64,000 nt of DNA, from contig CP060757.1 in assembly GCA_023205875.1 (NCBI GenBank), positions 620,001-684,000 on the forward strand, in the 5' to 3' direction. Below are positions 57,801 through 64,000 of the stretch, in pieces. Made by a program: the position numbers and the translations under genes. The notes beneath the pieces are model-generated. The model ran no database searches. It was not told the DNA's origin and worked only from the letters and a program-made list of their open reading frames with translations. Numbering within the stretch: position 1 is the stretch's first letter; every line of letters begins with the position of its first letter. The stretch comes from Chloropicon primus. Lineage: Eukaryota > Chlorophyta > Chloropicophyceae > Chloropicales > Chloropicaceae.

Positions 57801-59176
57801 GTCAGGGAGAAGGCCTTGCTCGCGATGTCGCACTCGTAAGGCCCGTACTCGAGACCAAAGTTTGCCAGGATCTTTCCGGTGGTGTCGTAGGACGCCCTGG
57901 CCTGGCCGGTCAGCCCGACGTTCTGGGAGTACGGGAAAGCCTCGGTCTTGCTTCTCGTGATGCCCCCCATCTCGATCTTGTCTCCGAACCTGAAGGTGAG
58001 GGCGTCCCCGTCCGGATCCATCGCCGCGATTTGGAACTTGGCGCGAATTCCAGGAAGCTGGTGTGGAATCGGGAGGACTGGAGGCTGGTGGACGACCGGA
58101 GACCTGTTTCCATCGCCCTTGAGCCACACCTCCACCTCAAGACGGTACCTTCCCTGCTGGTTGTTGTTCAGAAGGACGTTCAGCGAGCCGTCACACGCGC
58201 CCGTGGAGGACAAGGGGTTCGCCGGGTAATCGCACTCGTAAAACCTTTCCCCGCCCGTGAAAAACGCGACGAACGGGTCGGCCGTGTTGCGCTTGTAGGC
58301 ATGGGTGAAGGTGCCGACTCCAGTCACAGAGTTTCCCAATCTGCTGCTGTCGTCAGAGTTCACATCAGTCACCTCAAGCTCGATCGTCTTTGAAGAACCG
58401 TCCCCCATGAACATGCCGTAAAGTTCGCTCCAAGGGGCGCACTTTCCGGCGTCCTTGGTCGGGTTGTTCCCGTAATCGTCGCACAGGGCTGACGCCACGG
58501 TGTTCGCCTCCGTCGTAAACGTCGTGGACCTCGGGTACTCGGAGCTCGTCTCGGCCTTGGCCGCGTCGCAGTGGAAAGGCGAGGGGCAGGGCACCACATC
58601 AGTCGTACCGTCGTTCTGCTTCTTCGGTGGGAATCGGATGAAGAACCTCTCCCCGAACACACCGTTCCCGGACGAATCCGTTGTCTTGTAGTCCACGTGG
58701 GGACTGGTGTACTCGCACCCAAAGTAGCCCGCCGTGGACCCCGCTGGGCAATTGAAGCAAGCGTTCTGAGTGAACACGTTGCTCAGGGCCTCGTCCGTGC
58801 ACCCAGAGAGGGACTTGTCGAAGCCAGCGGAACCTTCTCTCAGCGCTCCCTCGCTTCCGTAAAACACCTTGGTGCCCGACGACCCCGCCGTTTGAGCCCA
58901 CTGCTCGTTATAATAGGAACCCCACTCGTAGTCCCTGCGAAAGCTTGCCCTGATTGTGAACTCGACCGTCTGGAGGTCGTTCGCACTATCTATCGTATTT
59001 GTCGGAACCCAAGAGAGCGTTCCGTACCGGAAACGCGACGCTCCCACTAAGCCGGAAAGAGCCCCGACAAGGAAAACAAGAGCCAGTGCCAAGCGACACA
59101 AGTGGTTCCTTCCTATCGTCTGGACTCTCCTGGGTCGCCGCGGCGTCCTCGACACCTTGGCGCCTCCTCTATTCAT
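48854..59176 (-). CDS. Giant secreted LamG / filamin-like / DUF2341 / Kelch protein
   Basis: A single 10.3-kb exon encoding 3440 residues. A signal peptide (CRLALALVFLVGALSGLVGA, about 27-47) leads into a Cys-containing ectodomain (about 48-780). About six LamG/concanavalin-like domains follow; recognisable cores include WHHAMVSIDEGGLGKLYVDG, EWHHVTVVVDDDDNARVYTDG, AWYHVAVTVNDEGEGTLYLDG and TWTHLSVVYTGAEMNVYVNG. Between them lie IPT/TIG-like segments and two to three filamin-type Ig domains (GLYEVSFVPPAEGKYTVEVK). A DUF2341-like module (about 2950-3010, ending ASLDMYYGNS) precedes Kelch repeats (about 3190-3430; YYLFGGERSGYAFSDLW). No C-terminal membrane anchor is seen, so it is probably an extracellular matrix, scale or adhesion protein. 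Domain borders are approximate. Convergent with the mL40-like gene. Confidence 0.88.
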   Translation of the reverse strand: MNRGGAKVSRTPRRPRRVQTIGRNHLCRLALALVFLVGALSGLVGASRFRYGTLSWVPTNTIDSANDLQTVEFTIRASFRRDYEWGSYYNEQWAQTAGSSGTKVFYGSEGALREGSAGFDKSLSGCTDEALSNVFTQNACFNCPAGSTAGYFGCEYTSPHVDYKTTDSSGNGVFGERFFIRFPPKKQNDGTTDVVPCPSPFHCDAAKAETSSEYPRSTTFTTEANTVASALCDDYGNNPTKDAGKCAPWSELYGMFMGDGSSKTIELEVTDVNSDDSSRLGNSVTGVGTFTHAYKRNTADPFVAFFTGGERFYECDYPANPLSSTGACDGSLNVLLNNNQQGRYRLEVEVWLKGDGNRSPVVHQPPVLPIPHQLPGIRAKFQIAAMDPDGDALTFRFGDKIEMGGITRSKTEAFPYSQNVGLTGQARASYDTTGKILANFGLEYGPYECDIASKAFSLTGRCPSDREPQEISGLSTHSFTSSVPGLVEWNTWTATDGSPCAHGSPVEGVDCAKLRSGFYNMVVMVSDKSDARASGVKVPVDFMTYLYDGPMHFCDKNCKKGFKPGLATHADLDGVHESCSVCGYGEGNMTLSSCHPEIADGECGITHSVWNSHEQILETSIVPNPTSACKMNTAPVFATTGLVNGILNNPRLDMYEKSVQAGAQQKPAVTKYLGETFEFYVTAVDTDDCADLSVHAVGLPVGATLSTPEVSSDSQGKKVRRKFTWDSIGGSDTRPTESLVCFYASDNYLVTAEPYYCIELHLQEKPGKEEETLLRFDCKLALNWEPNLKRFVVVEGSSRYYTASSYEDYTWHHAMVSIDEGGLGKLYVDGATQELEIHVGLDSSDSATYDKGTGVGNFFQTTQYPNKCDGTSSSSRRRNLQSDMYGGMYSATDGYTQAEAGLDPAGTSCCSFRMAEGCTDDSTHTFDGLMDEVAVWNRVLDEDEVASTLFHMPKSLASRELEGPRGDQVDFAAGRTLYSRFNNPCTEGPALSTAVSDESGKSAYTGDTADERDDGVTVAAGRKYVYTGVPWATPSVTHTTVDNSSLPIDGDITIVLYGVGFAKSPFMKCVSGLDTGAASDVGAYDYGYKNEGSTTLVSDGSELSQVMVSAATVSHQPNDLLPHLVVESDRHPAQKTYEGQLRSDWHVTTEDKAAASGGNMRFGNIPPFQAMPDHSWMGNNLRESFIYGSYEAAICKLPKGIYPSQSYYLGLSNDAGISGSPKHKDMTYSEFSMKTSATASVQLTTEAKGKTFALWFLPEQEGDATLLLLSNNLAVLWQNRQIKLMDSSNVLTTSGALDLNEWHHVTVVVDDDDNARVYTDGDASSPAPVASVLGGYSLINLANGFVGYVDELKVLKEAVDQSKVHDVMFTRYAQTGDVYYRFNTNTGYIATPLQTAVSIVPTAVPWEPVSVKTIKLRNQIHDVSERMSERMHVAMVGGEEVVVEGFNMAPSKWLKCNFGSYGEHTPSVEQNLANVKNAVGSALGEGTLDRPDGRTYNAVQSDLRKLDRSGSTVSSNMTKISDKSFKCDLPAFDDVALTKLGFGEVIHPEPVSVEVMEVSLGCDGSSFVEGFSSASSMIETNYNGYSMALWAKSDYLHFGGSQTVLAFQTLAGQTSASITYDGKAFGYYDNKIQEVRSEITHAYNAWYHVAVTVNDEGEGTLYLDGDFAKNFTTSATPFPSNKLTLCAGLDSSGKGENFFLGFVDEVYVFKGALSADQVKSLTVNAEADQVVANLGSTVSFYTSKGDSNFDIEGMSEYKSDVPWAPTGSSSSSTPSSSGSSQDVVLVLLGATGQRNKPWGTFASSNPDSILALSGDGSDIKVVPTSDYYNAISARGSLTDETACAYMRVNYPSPHLGTIGGFKLYCLTKSATEGNMVYVNGRGATALEASVLQEPLKTLFSGTTLLAGLDATLAEVWLFDRTLTAEEVDARYKVDDQAVDLSKTPVYLGLPGESSFPQVSSFEFWVKPAAFDTESVLLRTSNFEIGFSGTPGSGGSLRAVVNVSESGCTCTSCLAYEEHTSWKATLMPNTWAHVGIGITGKTMLFFVDGILVDEVTFQDAQALSTYSALDGDDFLAVGEDFDGLLYDIRLSTAAKKSSSYRTTTQCPTTEESGDIYFPLNTGFSGEYDAQSGVRVRIPQKSAWTDASFDDATYLPATSFYGPGLTQATSGTPGRFTITANTACLRKRKGGGDNFEVEFQSSADGTKTTMSALDDNDGNYHVSYLGLQCGTHQMSVSSNGTLVQAFTVDVAPSSTSASASHVVDLNSIASPNVIGCFGSFARFNIQSMDDYGCKSGIDGSDKWVASITGPDSFVVNGVHTMNGLYEVSFVPPAEGKYTVEVKLGDTTVTHFCIEVCVGSSMYFYGDNAVEFADAGDTFSLDGNTGLTMEAWVKPLSDSGRDAYILLKDSHSQKDKYIKGYELALTDSLSSVSASVYVGAGEIRSISAPISSFTTWTHLSVVYTGAEMNVYVNGVLKASKPFAESKPVHVNPYSHPLTVGYGFSGMVDEVKVFSYGKSASQVVESMYCPAFLEKTKLVAYVGFNKASEGLAPTALTGTKTSGSLTGVKGTAVGPTPAGQVTDTDTPYASASGQGVGTIGAAYTKADMSSTTTAGLFIMSLEAKDKCGFRYTGTHLQAEDPSSPGYNSQGVKVHFKPFERKYLKTEPAHVIGEAIAGTIYPNIDFRCGTNGGIDGTNSVTAQLSKAGNYSVTVSVGGEISSEHEILVTPAEFAAFEVIQPAFANIVAGVSSSLGIVLMDSHGNSINEFYDSLHETDFGGESWSQLVHGDSGSDDAAAESSRVSDDLKKLRVTSHAFDFVYDGVDTMMRVFFHAPGNHTIEIEADTAPHPTVHTFSVMVNQADDWVSALTNGLEAPTETDRLKPTVVAYGKDLFVWGGARAQGGLPVEYKSDMYKLSNGLAMKDSLAYKRTIGSLGNLKASSAGGDVVLELTLNTLEIIGMGRMSSSCMDMVFTLPNNGHKLPHYIHPIPGCMAEDTKVFLRIPQGTEAASLDMYYGNSHMVESGGVSDEEEAKKVFDVVQDVGNMSPSSATVQPYKLLATLYDSHASAASQWISPNYRDGSTEFVAAGVHTVSHADKYCTASPWKASSLARSQGHHSIEIVGTKDSTTITMDGVVIKQDSVGSKFEGVTVSSQFVTDGLVYVMPYSSGLSPVSSSGTAGDERVSWVSDRSWQPVATTGSPTARYGQAGSLLKDTYYLFGGERSGYAFSDLWTFDFASSAFSFVPVASASPSGRYDHAAVALDGETFVVIGGRDSAGNAHRDMWAYTTSTNAWSKVGEIASPAFGLAAASAGGDVYVFGGMEPAGLVSNRFQKCTPQVLGGSLSFTCSDITGGCPLELGQSVLDVGISPRYEHSMFTYGADVYVYGGGSSSSEMADPKIYKFEPSSCGWSVANSNFVPYNGFAGPMEDGLFLHTTDANGLLMAPL

Positions 59177-60204
59177 CTTCTACCAACTCCGGAAACAACC
59201 GGCGTTCCGGTCTCTTCCAATTCCCAATCTGACACAAGAGAGACTACCACTCGGCGTTGGTCATGCTATGTCCGTCTGCCTCACTCTCTCTCTTGCTCTC
59301 TCTCTCTCTCTTGCTCTCTCTTGCTCGATCTGTCTCGCTGTCCCAAAGCTCATGCAACGCGCTGGTGTCTCATCAGTCGTCTTGGGTGTTCCTACACCTG
59401 ACGCGCGCGAACCCACCAGCAACAGTAGTGATGGAGTCCAGCAAGCCAATCGCTTGCGTCCTTGGTCACTGCGAAGGTCTCCACCCCCTACCTCTGGTAA
59501 AAGGTAAAGCCTTCCCGCTGCTAAGCCTGGTTTCGATCTTCGAGCCTCTCAAGCTCCTCAAGACAAGAGAGAGAGAGAGGGAGAGGCGGAGGGAGGAGAG
59601 GGAGGGAGGTATTGCTTCAAAAAATTTCCTTGCCACTTTTCATAATTCATGGCAAACCCCAAAGTCAATTCATGGGCAAGAGACCTGACCTTGGTGCAAG
59701 AGGAGTCGAGGACGCGAGGAGTCAAGGGACGCGGGGCCAATTGGAAGTGTCGCGTGGCATGTACCAAACCCATTGCATTGCGTTCTCCGATTCATCGAAA
59801 CGAAACAGACTCCTTTTTATTTTCTTAATCAAGGGTCAAGGTCTTCTTCGTCTTTGCCGCGAAAAAGGAGGAGGAGTTCAAGGCCAATTCAAAATGGTTT
59901 CCCTTTCGGAGACATCGTTACGCTCGTCCGCGGGCCCACGGCATGGATATTCCAACGAAATCCAGGCCGTCGGTGGAAGCCAATCGTCAACTCTTCCCTC
60001 GAAAGCCTCTCACCCCCTTAGGTTTTCCCTCTCCCTTCGCCCAAGGCTCCTCTCTCTCTCTCTCTCTGGCTCCTCTCTCTCTCCTCTCGCTCTCTGGCTC
60101 TCCGCTTGAAAAGGGAGGAAGCGAAATATTTCTCCTCGGCTTGGGTTGACGGGAGCATCAGAGCGAGCGACTTGACTTGTCTTGCTGTGCGAAGACGTGG
60201 CAAG
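59177..60204. promoter_or_regulatory. Divergent promoter of the two LamG genes
   Basis: A 1028-bp gap between head-to-head start codons. CT-rich microsatellite tracts occur at about 59280-59335 and 60050-60095, and a GA tract at 59566-59605. Open frames in the interval (for example 59612-60109) lack domain or composition support. A shared regulatory region for the two related secreted proteins is likely but no motif identifies it. Confidence 0.5.
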
Positions 60205-61803
60205 ATGGTCGGGAAAGGAGCCAAGATAGTCATTGGTTTGACCCTGTGCGTCCTGCTTACCGCGAGGACCGCGTCCGGGCAGACAATTGACTGGTGCGCA
60301 GACGCGGCGAGCGAGGGAAGCGTGTACGAAGCGTACTACGGGCAGGAGACTTGCATACCTTTGTGCGTGAAGAAGTCTGGGAACTTGAGCTACGACGGGA
60401 ACCTCGGCATCGAGAAGGTGACCCTGGAGAGCCCCGGGGTGTACCCCACCGGAGCGGTTTTCCAGTACCCTTACGATGAGATCAACTTTCCTGCAAGCGG
60501 TGTGCTGAAGACCGTGGCGGGTCACGCGGACACCGACCCTTTCAAGAGGAACTTCTGCTTCACGCCGCAGCACGGAGAGGAATGCGTCTACACGGCGTGC
60601 TTCAAGGGGAAGGACAACGACTCGTCGTCCTCCGCCACGTCTGTGCGTTGCTACAAGATCGAGGTTTACAACCAAGCCCTCGAGTTCACGGGTGCGGAGG
60701 AGGCGAGCTCGGCAGACTTGAGCAAGGAGGTCGGCCCCAAGAACGGCTTCTCCATGGGGGCCTGGGTCTACCCAACCTGCTCCTCCGCCGGGAACCAGAC
60801 GGTGATGTACTTTGGGTCCACGAGAGACTTCGCCACGAGCCTTGGCACCGACACAGGACTTCAAGTCAGGAACGCCATCAAGTACAACACCGACTCGAGC
60901 GGCGAGTCCACCTTCTTCTACTACGATGACTATATTGGCACAGTCTTCGCCGAGAACAAGTACTGCTGCGGGAAGTGGCACTACGTCGGCGTGAGCGTCG
61001 GGAGCGACAACAAGGCCTTCCTGTTCGTGGACGGAGGCATGGCCAAGAGCCAAGTCACGGGTTCCAGGAACACCATCAAGTTTGACGTCAAGTCGTTCGA
61101 GACCGCTTCGAGGCCGGACAACAACTTGGACGGAGATGGCCAGGGGACTTTCAAGGTCGGGCACTACACCGGTGAGGGCTTCAAGGGTATTATTGATGAG
61201 GTCAGCGTGTTTGACAAGGCCTTGACCTCCGCGGAGATGCATTCCAACATGGAAAAGAGAGACTTGTCCGGCAGCGAGAACCTCAAGGGGTACTTCACCA
61301 TGACGGGATCGGGCTTCCCTCTTGCCAACTCCGCAGGAACGGCGACCTTGACCAACTCTGTGGGAACGCCGGCCCTCGTGCCGAAGGCGATTCCTACCAT
61401 GATTCCCTGCGTTCTGGGACTCCAGCACAGCGTTGGACCAAGCGACGGATCTTGCCCAACAGAGGTCTACGGTTGGTCCATGTCCGATGGCCTCGCCACC
61501 GCCTGCTCCTTCGGAGGAAGGGTCATTGGGGGAACCTACGTCGATGACAAGACCATCAAGTGCGAGACCCCTGGACACGTGAGCCCACGATACGTCAACG
61601 TGCTCGCAAGTAACGATGCCGGAACCCAGTTCACGACCTCGCTGGTGGGTAAGGAGGTGAAGCACCTTTACATGGAGTCGAGTCTGTACGTTGATGGCAA
61701 CGGTGGTGGCGCGGAGGCTGACAGCGTCTGCAAAGACCTGCCCACGAGAGCGGTCACTTTCGGAGGATGGTTCTGCCCAAAGTGTGGTCCACCGTCGTCG
61801 TAA
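60205..61803 (+). CDS. Secreted LamG + IPT/TIG protein, paralogue of the giant neighbour
   Basis: 532 residues, one exon. Signal peptide IVIGLTLCVLLTARTASG (about 8-25), an N-terminal Cys-rich region, a LamG-like domain (about 150-360; FSMGAWVYPTCSSAG, KWHYVGVSVGSDNKAFLFVDG, FKGIIDEVSVFDKALTSAEM) and an IPT/TIG-like segment (WSMSDGLATACSFGGR, TIKCETPGHVSP). From about residue 490 a second LamG begins (SSLYVDGN ... AVTFGGWFCPKCG) but the protein stops there after ~40 residues. LamG and IPT segments resemble those of the divergent 3440-residue gene, so the pair probably arose by duplication. Start ATG at 60205 chosen because the signal peptide follows. Confidence 0.83.
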   Translation: MVGKGAKIVIGLTLCVLLTARTASGQTIDWCADAASEGSVYEAYYGQETCIPLCVKKSGNLSYDGNLGIEKVTLESPGVYPTGAVFQYPYDEINFPASGVLKTVAGHADTDPFKRNFCFTPQHGEECVYTACFKGKDNDSSSSATSVRCYKIEVYNQALEFTGAEEASSADLSKEVGPKNGFSMGAWVYPTCSSAGNQTVMYFGSTRDFATSLGTDTGLQVRNAIKYNTDSSGESTFFYYDDYIGTVFAENKYCCGKWHYVGVSVGSDNKAFLFVDGGMAKSQVTGSRNTIKFDVKSFETASRPDNNLDGDGQGTFKVGHYTGEGFKGIIDEVSVFDKALTSAEMHSNMEKRDLSGSENLKGYFTMTGSGFPLANSAGTATLTNSVGTPALVPKAIPTMIPCVLGLQHSVGPSDGSCPTEVYGWSMSDGLATACSFGGRVIGGTYVDDKTIKCETPGHVSPRYVNVLASNDAGTQFTTSLVGKEVKHLYMESSLYVDGNGGGAEADSVCKDLPTRAVTFGGWFCPKCGPPSS

Positions 61804-61925
61804 CTCGAGTCTAAGTTGTGGTGATTACTTTTACCGCTTTTTGTATATTCCAGGATTATCTATATCTATTGAAAAGAAGTGAAAAAGCAAGTCTCAGCAA
61901 GTCTCAAGCACATCTTTTCCCCTCG

Positions 61926-63992
61926 CTACCGGTCTCGCAGCAGCAAGAGGAAGCACATGGTGAAGAAAAAGAAACCGATCATGAAGAGCGCCGAGATGTC
62001 CAGAAGCAGGTTGTTGGCGTTGAAATCGAACAAGTCCAGGACCTCGTCCCCAGTCACGTTCACTCTCAGTCTGCTGTCGGCGTAGGAGTTGAAGTAGTAT
62101 CCCTTGGCGCCGTGAAACTCGTTGATGAGCAACGCCTCGAACGCGAAATTCATGTAGGAGAAGTCCGTTCCAGCTTTGGCGAACCCCCCCATCGTGTGCC
62201 TGCTCAAGATGAACCCGCTGTACATGATGCTCACCAGAACTGCCAGCGACGCAAAAGCGTTGGCAACTTTGGTGTCCGGGAAGCAGGCCCCGATGCACAT
62301 GGACATGGAGACGGAAGCCGCGTTGGCCAAGATCAAAATGACGAGGAAAGTCGGAAAGTGGAGGATCGCATCAGTTGTCGAGGACAGCCCAATCATGAAG
62401 TAGCTCAGGGAGAACATGCACGTGGGAATGATCCTCATCGGCAGGATGTCAAACAGAACCATGGAGGTGAAGTACGCGAATGTGCTGTACGCGCCGCTGG
62501 CCCTCTCCCTCAGGAAGAGCAGCCTGTTCTCGTTCCACACGGGAACAGAGCTCAAGCTAGCGAGACCCAAGTACAGCACGATGAAAAACATCGAGCCCAT
62601 CCGATTTTGGATGCCCCCGAAGTCCACGCTTGTCTTGAAGAAGACTAGGCCGAGCATCAGGGCTACGAGGCAAGTTGAAACGAAATTCAAGTAGACCAGG
62701 AACGGCTGCCTCATGGTGTTCTTCAGCAGGCGCTTGGACAACTCCTTCACCTGCTTGCCGTACCCCACGGTGGACTTTTCCGCCTTTGCAACTCGCGTGC
62801 TCGAGCTGTTCACGTAAATAGTGTTCAGCAACCTGTTCTCCTCTTCTACCGCGGCGCTGTTTTGGTACGCGGTGATAATGGTTTGTAAGGCGTAGTCCCC
62901 AGATTTGATGATAACGTCCAGTATGTAGTCCGCAGTGTTCTCTTTTTCCTTCTTGGCAGGAAGGCCAGGAATTCCACCGAGGAAGCCCAAGAGCATCCTA
63001 GCGGGCCCTGAGTACATCATCTCTCCGTCGGATGACAAGACCAGCACCCTCTCCATCAAACGGAAGATGTCGGACCTCGGCTGCTGAATGCTGAGAATCA
63101 CGTTGATCCCCTTCTCAGCCAGAGACGCGAGGGCCTCAACCATCGTGGCGGCGTTCGTGCTGTCCAAACCCGTCGTGGGCTCGTCCAGAAATAGAATGCT
63201 GGGCCTGTGCAGCAACTCGCTCGCAACGCTCACACGCTTCTTCTCCCCCCCCGAGATCCCACGGGTGTACTCGTCGCCAATGAAGCTGTCCACCACCTTC
63301 ATCAGCCCGAGCTGCAGCACGATGTCCCTCACCCTCACCTTCGTCTCCGTTGGAGTGGTGGTCGGGGGGAGCCTGAGGTTTGCGTGAAACAGGAGGTACT
63401 CCCACACCGTGGACGTTCCGGGAAGGATGTCGCTCTGAGGGGCATACCCCGCAATTTGAGTCATGGTTGCAGGCGTCACGGGCTTTCCATTGACGCGAAT
63501 GTCTCCGGTGACGCTCCCGGTCGTGTTCCTGCCCGCGAGGATGTCCAGCAGCGTGGTCTTCCCCGCACCAGAGGGACCGAGAATGGCAAACAGGCCACTC
63601 GTGTCGTTCCTGGCACACCGGGTTCCCAATCCCGACACCCCGGAAACGTTGTCGAGGATGCTGAGACGAACGGTGCCCCTGAGGGAGGAGGTCTTCGCAA
63701 TTGTCTTCGAGATCTTGAGCCAGGTAAGGCAAAGTTGGTCCTCGAAATCATCCTCAGAGCTGCGCTCGCTGATCAGTGGCGAGCCCATATCACTTGCAGC
63801 CTCGCTACTCACTTGACTGATGTTTCTCTTGTGCATGAAATGAAAGGGGAAGAAAGCATCCGAGTTGCCCTCATTCCTGCCATTCCCCACCTCGCTGCTG
63901 GTCTCAGAGAACGAGAGCAAGGTTTGACCGTAGGAATGCTTCCGCATCGCTTGCCTGCAGGACTTCGTCGCCAGGTAGTACGTTCTGCGCAT
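61926..63992 (-). CDS. ABCG (White/WBC) half-transporter
   Basis: 688 residues in the visible frame; the codons upstream of the Met at 63992 stay open to the window edge, so the N-terminus may extend. The nucleotide-binding domain comes first (reverse orientation typical of ABCG): Walker A AILGPSGAGKTTLLD, Q-loop YAPQSD, signature RGISGGEKKRVSV, Walker B ILFLDEPTTGLDS and H-loop region ILSIQQPRSDIF. Six membrane helices follow from about residue 445 (FLVYLNFVSTCLVALMLGLV onward) with a final short extracellular loop before the last helix. ABCG half-transporters dimerise and export lipids, sterols or waxes; the substrate here is unknown. The stop lies ~120 bp from that of the LamG gene. Confidence 0.92.
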   Translation of the reverse strand: MRRTYYLATKSCRQAMRKHSYGQTLLSFSETSSEVGNGRNEGNSDAFFPFHFMHKRNISQVSSEAASDMGSPLISERSSEDDFEDQLCLTWLKISKTIAKTSSLRGTVRLSILDNVSGVSGLGTRCARNDTSGLFAILGPSGAGKTTLLDILAGRNTTGSVTGDIRVNGKPVTPATMTQIAGYAPQSDILPGTSTVWEYLLFHANLRLPPTTTPTETKVRVRDIVLQLGLMKVVDSFIGDEYTRGISGGEKKRVSVASELLHRPSILFLDEPTTGLDSTNAATMVEALASLAEKGINVILSIQQPRSDIFRLMERVLVLSSDGEMMYSGPARMLLGFLGGIPGLPAKKEKENTADYILDVIIKSGDYALQTIITAYQNSAAVEEENRLLNTIYVNSSSTRVAKAEKSTVGYGKQVKELSKRLLKNTMRQPFLVYLNFVSTCLVALMLGLVFFKTSVDFGGIQNRMGSMFFIVLYLGLASLSSVPVWNENRLLFLRERASGAYSTFAYFTSMVLFDILPMRIIPTCMFSLSYFMIGLSSTTDAILHFPTFLVILILANAASVSMSMCIGACFPDTKVANAFASLAVLVSIMYSGFILSRHTMGGFAKAGTDFSYMNFAFEALLINEFHGAKGYYFNSYADSRLRVNVTGDEVLDLFDFNANNLLLDISALFMIGFFFFTMCFLLLLRDR

Positions 63993-64000
63993 TCCTTTGA

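Noticed and set aside
59612-60109. 165-codon open frame between the two LamG genes
   Set aside because: Low-complexity Ser/Arg/Leu content, microsatellite-derived C-terminus and no signal or domain; it is more likely promoter sequence.

Overview
The window is nuclear DNA from a compact, intron-poor eukaryote. It holds 31 protein genes that I can support, most named from conserved motifs. Cytosolic and mitochondrial ribosomal proteins, actin, eIF3g, RNA polymerase I and ESCRT subunits show it is eukaryotic. A tectonic protein and a CFAP251 homologue point to motile cilia. A plastid-type phosphate translocator whose N-terminus looks like a simple transit peptide (no ER signal), a HY5-like bZIP, a plant-type UDP-sugar pyrophosphorylase and recurrent TGTAA motifs after stop codons suggest a flagellate green alga (prasinophyte-like). 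The lineage is an inference, not a match to a known genome.

Layout: 1-10.6 kb holds an oxygenase-like protein (5' end outside the window), an SDR-quinone oxidoreductase fusion, EMC4, WDR11, ribosomal eL29, CCDC124/Lso2 and a three-intron gene of a phage/giant-virus-type family. 10.8-21.1 kb holds UTP13/TBL3, TSG101, a bZIP factor, a tectonic and a GT29 sialyltransferase-like protein with a repeat stalk. 21.8-36.2 kb holds a Patched/Dispatched-type RND protein, a divergent actin, UDP-sugar pyrophosphorylase, a small secreted protein, RPA12, a glucosidase-II-beta/GT54-like fusion, uL11, eIF3g and mS33. 36.4-48.7 kb holds the plastid phosphate translocator, an apparently intact Fanzor (eukaryotic TnpB) gene with a strongly structured candidate guide-RNA scaffold just downstream, a CAX exchanger, CFAP251, AGT2, phosphatase inhibitor 2 and an mL40-like protein. 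48.8-61.8 kb is a head-to-head pair of secreted LamG-domain proteins, one of 3440 residues in a single exon. The right edge carries an ABCG half-transporter.

Genome style: genes alternate strands almost strictly (25 of 30 adjacent pairs switch strand), so intergenic regions are divergent promoters or short convergent spacers. I resolved 17 introns in 12 genes by joining frames across GT-AG sites. They are short (67-257 nt), mostly phase 0 and often close to the start codon. Promoter regions and leaders are rich in GA/CT microsatellites.

The most interesting object is the Fanzor locus at about 37.96-40.3 kb: all RuvC acidic residues and a complete zinc ribbon, a repeat-bearing lysine-rich N-terminal extension, and a 3' RNA fold of an outer stem enclosing a multi-helix junction. 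Next are two unusual domain fusions and the giant Kelch/LamG protein.
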